The notes under the pieces: model-generated
Seen by the model: the letters and a program-made list of their open reading frames with translations, nothing else
Databases searched by the model: none
What the model was told of the DNA's origin: nothing
Origin: Treponema sp.
Lineage (GTDB): Bacteria > Spirochaetota > Spirochaetia > Treponematales > Treponemataceae
Assembly: GCA_024400955.1 (NCBI GenBank)
Contig: JAKSLY010000003.1
Location: forward strand, 1 to 64,000
Reading direction: 5' to 3'
Length of the DNA stretch: 64,000 bases
Shown: positions 57,699 to 64,000 of the stretch, one piece after another
Position numbering within the stretch: the stretch's first letter is position 1
Layout of the letters: each line of letters starts with the position of its first letter
Program-made: the position numbers and the translations under genes

Positions 57699-60606
57699 AG
57701 TTATCATAGCGGCCCTTGCATGCGTCCTGGCCTTGAGTCGGGCATTTGCAATGGATGCCAGCGATTCGTCGTATTTTTCTGAAATGAACTCGGCTTTTTC
57801 TGCACAGGCCTATCCTCTTGCTGTGGAATATGCAGACAAAATCCTTGCTGAATTTCCCCAGTCCACCCTGGTCCCAAAGGTTCATCTTTCAAAGGGACAG
57901 AGCCTTTACTTCCTTGACCGGTACAGTGAGGCGGAGGATGAACTGAAGGTTGCGGCCGGCTATCCGGACGTGCAGATCAGGATCCAGTCCAATTTCTATC
58001 TTGGAATGATCAGCAGAATTCTTTCAAGGAATTCAGATGCGCTTTCATATTTTTACAAGTGCTGCGAGCTTGCAGGTAAAAAGGGCGGAAAGTCAAGGAA
58101 CTGGTACAGCAAGGCGCTGTTTTATGCAGGCCAGATTTACCACGACGATGGTGACTACAAGAACGGCTGCACGGTTTTTGAATCTGTTGTAAGCAACGGC
58201 ACGGACTATGATTCCGAAGATTATGCAGAGGCCTTCAGGCTTCTGTTTGACTGCTACCTTAAGCTGAACAGGTACAGGGAACTTGCAGGAGTTTACCAGC
58301 AGTTCCCCAAGGACAGCATGGATTCCTACAGGAACCTGTACGAAGACCTTACCATGGATGCAGTCGTTGCCTACGAGGAAACAGGAAAGGGAAGGGAAGC
58401 CTTTGAGTGCTGCAAGATTCTCCTTGAATCGGAGGATCAGTCCCGCCAGGTTTTTGCCGTGGAAAAGATGTATTCCCTCTATGGAAAATTTCCGGCCCAG
58501 ATAAAGGAATCTCCAATAGACCTTGTGGGCGAAAAGGAAAAGATCCTTGAATCAAACCCGGCCCTCCTTGCAGAAATCTGGATTCGAACCGGTACGGACA
58601 GGTTTGAGCATAACGACTACACTGGAGCCGACAGCGCCTTTGTAAAGGCTGAAGGGTTCGACACGGAAAAAAAGTACGCAGCCCTCATCGGATTGTACCG
58701 TGCAAAAATGAGCGGAAACAATTCAATAGAACTTTTGAATTCTTACTCTGAAGAAAATTCAGTCCAGGCTGACAGCACCTATTATGCAGACTATGAGGCT
58801 TCCTTTGCCGAGCAGTATGCAAAAATCGGTGACTGGGAAAACAGCCTTGTTCACGCACAGAATGCCATTGATGCCATGCATGCAAAGCTTTTGACCGGCG
58901 GACTTTTGCAGAAGGCTTTCTATTACAAGGCCCTTGCAGTCTATTCTTCAAGGGGAAAGAAGGAAGCCCTGGACCTTATCCTGAATTCGGACATTAAATT
59001 TGTTTCGGGTGTTCCATACTACAAGCCTGGAATGTGTCTCTATGCACGCTGCCTTGCTGAAAACGGAAGGGAAAAGGAATCCCTTAAGGAATATGAAAAG
59101 CTCTACAAGGCAGGGCTTCTTGATGCAGAGGAAAAGAACAACTACGCAAAGGTTCTGTTTTCTGCAGGCTACGCATCTGCTGCAAGAAAGCTGGCCCAGG
59201 AAAGCGGAACCAGGGAAAGCCTGTACGTTGCAGCCATCAGTGCATTCAACCTTAAGAACTGGGATGTTTGCATTGAGGAACTTTCAAGGTACATGAAGTC
59301 GTCTCCTGAAAAGAAGAACCTTCCTTACTGCGTCTTCTATTCAGGATATGCGTACTACAGGCTTGGAAACAATTCCGTATGCGAGTCCATGCTCAGGACC
59401 TTTGCCCAGGACTATCCAAACCATCCCCTGTGCTTTAATGCTGCGGTAACCTGTGCCAACGCCTACGTTCTCGACGGGAACCATGACCTTGCCCAGGTGC
59501 AGGCAGCTAATGCCGTAAAGTTTGCATCTTCCCGTGCAGAGAAGGAAAGGGCTGTCATTCTTTCTTCAACAATTTATGAAGATTCGGGAATGCATGAAAA
59601 GGCCCTTGCAGTCCTTGCTCCCTATGCTTCGGAGAATTCAGACTTTGGCGTCAGGGCCAGGTTCCAGAGCGCCCTCATCCTTGCAAAGATGGACCGCATT
59701 GCAGACAGCGACAAGGCTTTTGGTGAGATCTGCACAAAATTCCCGGATTCAGCATTTGCAGATGAAAGCTGCTACCGCCGCGGGGAGATTTATTATGCCA
59801 AGGGAAATTTCACTCAGGCGGCAGTGCGCTACAAGGAGTACGTAAGAAGATTCCCTCGGGGAAAATTCATAGACAGCGCCTATTATTATCTTGGGGATTC
59901 CTATCGTATTGCGGATAAGCCTCAGGCTGCATTGCTTCAGTTCATGACCCTTGCAGATTCCTTCCCTGAATCGGGGTTTGCATTCAATGCACGAAGATAC
60001 AGCGCTGACATTTTAAAGGGCCAGAAAAAATACAGGGAAGCCCGTGACCAGATTGAGATCCTTGAAGGAATGGCAGAGACGGCTTACCAGAAGAATGAGC
60101 TTCAAAAGGAAAAGGCCCTTCTTGAAAAACTTGCAAAGGGTGGTGACAGCAGGATCGTCATCCTTCGCGACAGGTATGAATCTGAAGGCAGGGAAACCAC
60201 TGCTGCCGGAAGGCAGGCTGGAACCGAGCTTGCAGAGCTTTTGTGGACTGACGAATCTTCAAAGATGGAAGCCGCCGGCCTTGCAGAAAAGCTTTATGAA
60301 ATTCAGGTTTTAAAGGAGAACATTGAGGCTGAATGTGCAAATGCCGCACGATGCCTTTTGATATGTGCAGAACTGGACCGCAGCCAAAACCGCAGTTCAG
60401 AAGCTGCCGCAAAATTTCTTGAGACTGCAAAGCTTGCAAGGCAGGCAGGAAACGGCAGTCTTGCAGAAAGGTCCCTTTACGGTGCAGCAGAATCCTTTGA
60501 CGCTGCTTCCATGTATGGGGATGCAAGGGTGACTGCAGAAAATCTTCTTGAGCTGTATCCACGCAGTTCATACGCTGCAGGCGCACGAAAATTCATTGAG
60601 AGGTAG
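57685..60606 (+). CDS. Large TPR-repeat periplasmic protein
   Basis: 973 residues. Signal peptide KVIIAALACVLALSRAFA. The rest is nearly all helical hairpins of the tetratricopeptide type. The clearest repeats lie near the start (AYPLAVEYADKILAEFPQST) and at about 650-800 (GEIYYAKGNFTQAAVRYKEY, FPRGKFIDSAYYYLGDSYRI), the BamD/YbgF-like TPR pattern with PxSxxA words. TPR proteins are scaffolds. Encoded just before an outer-membrane barrel and ExbBD-TonB, it may connect these parts across the periplasm. The start is inside the previous gene, with no ribosome site, so coupling is likely. Confidence 0.8.
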   Translation: MKKNKVIIAALACVLALSRAFAMDASDSSYFSEMNSAFSAQAYPLAVEYADKILAEFPQSTLVPKVHLSKGQSLYFLDRYSEAEDELKVAAGYPDVQIRIQSNFYLGMISRILSRNSDALSYFYKCCELAGKKGGKSRNWYSKALFYAGQIYHDDGDYKNGCTVFESVVSNGTDYDSEDYAEAFRLLFDCYLKLNRYRELAGVYQQFPKDSMDSYRNLYEDLTMDAVVAYEETGKGREAFECCKILLESEDQSRQVFAVEKMYSLYGKFPAQIKESPIDLVGEKEKILESNPALLAEIWIRTGTDRFEHNDYTGADSAFVKAEGFDTEKKYAALIGLYRAKMSGNNSIELLNSYSEENSVQADSTYYADYEASFAEQYAKIGDWENSLVHAQNAIDAMHAKLLTGGLLQKAFYYKALAVYSSRGKKEALDLILNSDIKFVSGVPYYKPGMCLYARCLAENGREKESLKEYEKLYKAGLLDAEEKNNYAKVLFSAGYASAARKLAQESGTRESLYVAAISAFNLKNWDVCIEELSRYMKSSPEKKNLPYCVFYSGYAYYRLGNNSVCESMLRTFAQDYPNHPLCFNAAVTCANAYVLDGNHDLAQVQAANAVKFASSRAEKERAVILSSTIYEDSGMHEKALAVLAPYASENSDFGVRARFQSALILAKMDRIADSDKAFGEICTKFPDSAFADESCYRRGEIYYAKGNFTQAAVRYKEYVRRFPRGKFIDSAYYYLGDSYRIADKPQAALLQFMTLADSFPESGFAFNARRYSADILKGQKKYREARDQIEILEGMAETAYQKNELQKEKALLEKLAKGGDSRIVILRDRYESEGRETTAAGRQAGTELAELLWTDESSKMEAAGLAEKLYEIQVLKENIEAECANAARCLLICAELDRSQNRSSEAAAKFLETAKLARQAGNGSLAERSLYGAAESFDAASMYGDARVTAENLLELYPRSSYAAGARKFIER

Positions 60607-60608
60607 TT

Positions 60609-62279
60609 ATGAGAAGTATACTGATGAAACTTGTAGCTTTTATAGTCGCCGTATGCATTTCCGTGGCAATCACGAATGCCCAGGGCATCCTGGACGACGA
60701 CCAGATTCAGCTTCCGGAACTTACGACAACCGTTTCCGGTGACACGGTCGTTGCAGGCAAGGATGCAGTTCCTGATTTTTCAAAGATAGTTCCGGATGAT
60801 GGCAGCGGAAATTCCATCATGCCAAAGCTTCCGGAAAAACGCGACAGCAGCTATTACGATTCGGATGATGAACCCTTGGCCGACTTTACCTTCGGCGAGA
60901 ACAAGAACATCTTCGTTCAGGGACTCATTGGCGGCGGTTATCCCGGGGATTTTATCGGTGACTTTTCCGTTTACAAGAGTTCAGGAGCCAATCCATTCAA
61001 GATTGAATTCTCACACTTGAGCCGCAACGGTTACGGAAAGCATTCTGCAGGCAACGGATTCTTTGACAACGGGACAAGGCTTTTTGCAGAAAAAACTGTG
61101 GGAGTCTATTCTTCCGACCTTACATTCCGCGGAACCTATGAAAAAACCGGAACCGGACTTCAGGATGTAAGCACCGTTTTCTATGATACCAATTCCCAGA
61201 AGATGGATGGAGGCGTCGAATTCTCCCATGTCTTTGGAGACAGCGGCCTTGCATTCAAGACTTCCTTTGACAGCACATGGTACAACCGCTACGGTGGAAT
61301 CATTGACAAGACATACGATCTTTCCGACATTCAGGAAGATGCAAACGTATTCTACCTTAAGCCAAGAATGGGATTTACATGGGCTCATGATGAACTTTCC
61401 CTCAGCATCGATGGTGGCTTCCAGTGGGAAAATGTTGCAGGCCAGAAGAACGAAATGGAAATCAAGAAGCTGTACAGGGGAGATGGAAATGTCCTTGTTG
61501 GATTTAAGAATGATTTCTTTACCCTCTTTGGCTCGGCAGGAATTGCAGGCGGAAATGAAATCGGAGACAAGTGGGCAATCCCTGTATTTGGTGCCGGTGT
61601 TGAAGTCAAGGGCCACATGGGAACAAATGAAAATGCATTTTCCATCGGCCTGAGCGGAGGACTTGAATCAGGTTTCGAAACGTTCTACGACCTTGAAAAG
61701 AAATTCAAGTATGCTCAGCTTGAGTCCCTGACTCCGGAAACTTCAGACTGGTATGCAAGGACAAATGTGGTTCTTCCATTGACCGATACGCTTATCCTTC
61801 ATGCCAAGGGTGACTATAAGAAAACTGCCTTTGACAACGGAGTTTGGGAAGCAGATTACGGCGAAATATCAGACAGGGGAGTGTACGGCTTTGAATGCCT
61901 TGACCGCACCTTGGTTTCAACGGAAGGGGGACTTTCAATTCTTGTGGACCCTGTAACTTTCTATGCCGGAGTAAAGACTCACTGGATGCATGTTCCGTCA
62001 AATGAATACAGGAATGTCGTAAGGGGTTCCGTATCATACGATGACGATGATGAAATGTGGGGGGCAAGTGCAGGCATTGCAGAAGCCATTGACAGCGGAA
62101 GCGACAAGTGCCCGATCATCAGCTCAAGCCTCTACTTCAACATAAAGGACATGATGAGGATCAGCTGCGAACTGGATGATGCCATCAAGCTTTTTACCCG
62201 CAAGGACAGAAGCTTTGTTGACTCTGAATATCTTGTTCGTGCCGGAAGTGTAACCTTACTGGCCAGATTCTTCTTTTAA
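60609..62279 (+). CDS. Outer-membrane beta-barrel protein upstream of an ExbBD-TonB set
   Basis: 556 residues. Signal peptide up to AITNAQ, then about 70 residues of polar N-terminal extension containing LPELTTTVSGDTVVAGKDAV, a stretch placed like a TonB box but not matching its consensus. From about residue 95 it is a barrel with alternating strands (NIFVQGLIGGGYPGDFIGDF, LSLSIDGGFQWENV) and ends LLARFFF, a strong BAM signal. There is no TonB-receptor plug signature that I can see. GAGAGG ribosome site; 2 bases after the TPR gene. The location suggests that it is the outer-membrane partner of the ExbBD-TonB genes that follow. Confidence 0.65.
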   Translation: MRSILMKLVAFIVAVCISVAITNAQGILDDDQIQLPELTTTVSGDTVVAGKDAVPDFSKIVPDDGSGNSIMPKLPEKRDSSYYDSDDEPLADFTFGENKNIFVQGLIGGGYPGDFIGDFSVYKSSGANPFKIEFSHLSRNGYGKHSAGNGFFDNGTRLFAEKTVGVYSSDLTFRGTYEKTGTGLQDVSTVFYDTNSQKMDGGVEFSHVFGDSGLAFKTSFDSTWYNRYGGIIDKTYDLSDIQEDANVFYLKPRMGFTWAHDELSLSIDGGFQWENVAGQKNEMEIKKLYRGDGNVLVGFKNDFFTLFGSAGIAGGNEIGDKWAIPVFGAGVEVKGHMGTNENAFSIGLSGGLESGFETFYDLEKKFKYAQLESLTPETSDWYARTNVVLPLTDTLILHAKGDYKKTAFDNGVWEADYGEISDRGVYGFECLDRTLVSTEGGLSILVDPVTFYAGVKTHWMHVPSNEYRNVVRGSVSYDDDDEMWGASAGIAEAIDSGSDKCPIISSSLYFNIKDMMRISCELDDAIKLFTRKDRSFVDSEYLVRAGSVTLLARFFF

Positions 62280-62285
62280 TTATAT

Positions 62286-62415
62286 GGGCGTTGGGGCTGT
62301 CCAGATTGGCCAGCCCCCCAGGCTTTCCGCTGTTCGCCGTCTTGCGCGGCTCATCCCTACGCAGAACTCAAGGAGGTTCTGCGTAGGGACTAAAGCAGCT
62401 CCAATCCTTAACGCG
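62286..62415 (-). repeat. Intergenic element family D, copy 2 (inverted, about 130 bases)
   Basis: Read on the minus strand it starts CGCGTTAAGGATTGGAG, has GGGATGAGCCGCG and GGCGAA, and ends CAACGCCC, the same order as 21890-21994. It contains two perfect hairpins: CCCTACGCAGAAC / GTTCTGCGTAGGG (62355-62388) and GGGGCTGTCC / GGCCAGCCCC-like arms (62293-62320). It separates the barrel gene from exbB. Confidence 0.8.
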
Positions 62416-62444
62416 TGAAAAAAAACTACTTACTGGAGAAAACT

Positions 62445-63056
62445 ATGTTACAGATTTTGAAAAACGGCGGAATCCTCATGATTCCAATCATCATTTGCGC
62501 TCTCATTGCACTTTTCGTGATCATTGAAAGGCTTCACTATTTTATTTCCATAAAGAAGCGCGATGAAAAGTTCATGGCAGACATTGACGAGCCTCTTGCA
62601 AAGGGCGACTACCAGACGGCGGAATCCATCTGCGTCCTGGCCGACTCTCCATGCGCCCGGGTTGTAAAGGATGCCATCAGCCACAGGAACCTTTCGGAAG
62701 CTGACCTTAAGGAATACGTGCAGACAACCATGGATCTTGCAGTGCCAAAATTCGAGCATCTTCTTGCAGCCTTGGGCACCATCTCAAACATTGCAACGCT
62801 CCTCGGACTTCTTGGAACTGTAACTGGAAACATCAAGGCTTTCGGTGTATTGGGTAACGGCGGTTCCATGGGGGATCCTGCCCTTCTTGCCAATGCCATT
62901 GCAGAAGCCCTTGTCACGACCGTTGCAGGTCTCGTTGTTTCAATTCCTGCCATCATCTTCGTGAATTTCTTCAATTCAATGGTTACCCACAGCATCAAGA
63001 GAATGGAACTTACGGTAACAAAGGTAATGTTCCGCCTTACAGGAAAGAACCTCTAG
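62445..63056 (+). CDS. exbB: ExbB/TolQ/MotA-family proton channel protein
   Basis: 203 residues from the ATG at 62445 (GGAGAA just upstream; a GTG at 62415 has no ribosome site). Three membrane helices: GGILMIPIIICALIALFVII near the N-terminus, then ATLLGLLGTVTGNIKAFGVL and ALVTTVAGLVVSIPAIIFVN, the typical TolQ/ExbB pair. Forms a pentameric channel with ExbD that converts the proton gradient into movement of TonB. exbD follows after 15 bases. Confidence 0.93.
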   Translation: MLQILKNGGILMIPIIICALIALFVIIERLHYFISIKKRDEKFMADIDEPLAKGDYQTAESICVLADSPCARVVKDAISHRNLSEADLKEYVQTTMDLAVPKFEHLLAALGTISNIATLLGLLGTVTGNIKAFGVLGNGGSMGDPALLANAIAEALVTTVAGLVVSIPAIIFVNFFNSMVTHSIKRMELTVTKVMFRLTGKNL

Positions 63057-63071
63057 GTTCAGGGGGAGCCA

Positions 63072-63497
63072 ATGAAAGTTTCACAGAATGCAAAGAAAAT
63101 CGGGGGAATCGACCTTTCCCCAATGCTGGACGTAATCTTCCAGCTTATCCTGTTTTTCCTTGTTTCCACAACTTTTTCAGTTCTTCCTGCAATTTCCGTA
63201 AACCTTCCACAGAGCACCACTGCCAAGGGTGAGGAAACGGGAAGCATTACGATTACGGCGGAGGCAGATGGAACCCTGTGGTTCAATGATGCAAAGGTTT
63301 CCATGACGGAACTTAGCGATGAGCTTGGAAAGTATGACACTGGAAAAATCGAGCGAAAGGAATTTCCTGTTTCCGTTTCTGCCGACAGGGAAGTTACCAA
63401 CGGTATGATAGTAGAAATTTTTGACGCCATCAGGTTCAACGGCTTTAGTGCAGTCAGCCTGAGGACAACGGGAAAATCCAGGCCGGGTAAAAAATGA
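63072..63497 (+). CDS. exbD: ExbD/TolR-family protein
   Basis: 141 residues. Short cytoplasmic N-terminus, then one membrane helix with LSPMLDVIFQLILFFLVSTT, in which the Asp of LDVIFQL is the conserved proton-carrying residue. The periplasmic ExbD domain follows (ISVNLPQSTT ... VSVSADREVTNGMIVEIFDA). A GGGGGAG-like ribosome site lies before the ATG. Its stop overlaps the next gene's start (ATGA). Confidence 0.95.
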   Translation: MKVSQNAKKIGGIDLSPMLDVIFQLILFFLVSTTFSVLPAISVNLPQSTTAKGEETGSITITAEADGTLWFNDAKVSMTELSDELGKYDTGKIERKEFPVSVSADREVTNGMIVEIFDAIRFNGFSAVSLRTTGKSRPGKK

Positions 63498-64000
63498 CAG
63501 AACTTGAAAAAAGGGGGAACAGGGTTGCTTCCATAGGAACTGCTGTTCTTTTTGCAGTATTCATAATTCTCTCGCTATGCCTTAAGTTCAAGCCTAAGGA
63601 TAATTTTGAAACCATTTACATTCAGCTTGACTCAACGCCTGTCGTAAAGAACGAGCCAAAGCAGACTACGGAAAAGTCGGAGAACAACCAGAAGTCAAGG
63701 GAATCTGCACAGGCTCCTTCTCCTGCCCCGGCAAAAGTTGAAGCCACTGCCAAGGTCGAGCCAAAAAAGGAATCAAAGCCAGCTCCGGCCAAGGCTGAGC
63801 CAAAGAAGGATCCGGCCCCTGCACAAAAGCCAAATGCAAAGGCTGCTGCATCTTCTTCCTCAAGTCCTTCAAAGGCTGTGACTCCCACTGCGGAAGGACC
63901 AAAGATAAAGAAAAGCATGGACGAGCTCATGGCGGAAATGACTGCCAAAAAGCCATCCCAGCAGAATGACTATACGCAGGATTACGAATCAAGTGAACAG
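63494..64000 (+). CDS. TonB-like energy transducer (3' end outside the window)
   Basis: 169 codons visible, open to the last base. Short N-terminus, membrane helix IGTAVLFAVFIILSLCL (about 15-31), then LKFKPKDNFETIYIQLDSTP, and a long Pro/Ala/Lys/Glu-rich periplasmic spacer (KVEPKKESKPAPAKAEPKKD). This is the plan of TonB or TolA; the C-terminal domain that would tell them apart lies beyond the window. The ATG overlaps the exbD stop. Together with exbB and exbD it completes the inner-membrane motor. Confidence 0.8.
   Translation, partial: MTELEKRGNRVASIGTAVLFAVFIILSLCLKFKPKDNFETIYIQLDSTPVVKNEPKQTTEKSENNQKSRESAQAPSPAPAKVEATAKVEPKKESKPAPAKAEPKKDPAPAQKPNAKAAASSSSSPSKAVTPTAEGPKIKKSMDELMAEMTAKKPSQQNDYTQDYESSEQ

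Noticed and set aside
60609..62279. Calling the barrel a TonB-dependent receptor
   Set aside because: At 556 residues it is short for one and no plug-domain signature or standard TonB box is visible; only the neighbourhood suggests a link.

Overview
The window reads as a chromosome segment of a spirochaete, most likely a free-living or gut/rumen-type Treponema. This is inferred from a UPF0164/FadL-like outer-membrane protein, a pallilysin-related exported protein, many lipoproteins and outer-membrane barrels, a duplicated acyl-CoA dehydratase activase, and the general protein style. It carries the 3' part of an integrated, visibly A+T-richer phage at its left end. No 16S rRNA or other taxonomic marker is present, so the genus is an inference.

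Bases 1 to about 14,450 are the structural half of a short-tailed (podovirus-type) phage: the end of a leucine-rich-repeat tail fibre, a tail-nozzle-like protein, a collar/tail-fibre protein, portal, acidic scaffold-like protein, major capsid protein, head-tail adaptor, four ejection/internal-virion-type proteins, an opposite-strand small gene, a KTSC protein and a lysis-type coiled-coil membrane gene with a reading-frame anomaly. Terminase, replication, polymerase, integrase and endolysin are not in the window. Six copies of a 15-16 base motif, CACTAATA followed by a TA-rich end, precede the transcription units. In four of them the gene's ATG is inside the motif and there is no Shine-Dalgarno sequence, whereas the genes inside the units have one. 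This looks like a phage-specific promoter that makes leaderless messages.

Bases 14.45-19.2 kb are a junk-and-cassette zone: hairpins, a frameshifted IS200-type transposase remnant, an orphan small ORF, and two unrelated lipoprotein genes on the minus strand separated and flanked by two families of short direct repeats.

Bases 19.2-51.4 kb are ordinary host genes: gltX; a formate/nitrite-type channel; argJ-argB-argD; exported and outer-membrane proteins; a DEAH helicase with a CapA-like lipoprotein; AraC and XRE regulators; a DMT exporter; RqcH with a PAP2-like protein; acetolactate synthase; yajC-secD-secF; ispH; a UPF0164 protein followed by a 1052-residue OmpA/Ig-repeat protein; tcdA; and pepF. 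Several of these genes have a good -10 box only 6-9 bases before an ATG that lacks a Shine-Dalgarno sequence, so leaderless or near-leaderless transcription may be common in this host too.

Bases 51.4-64 kb hold a 1531-residue activase and then a run of envelope genes: exported protein, TPR protein, outer-membrane barrel, ExbB, ExbD and a TonB-like protein cut by the window end. They look like an energised outer-membrane system. Three related 105-130 base intergenic elements that start GCGTTA and end AACGCCC sit at 21.9, 51.5 and 62.3 kb, the last in inverted orientation.
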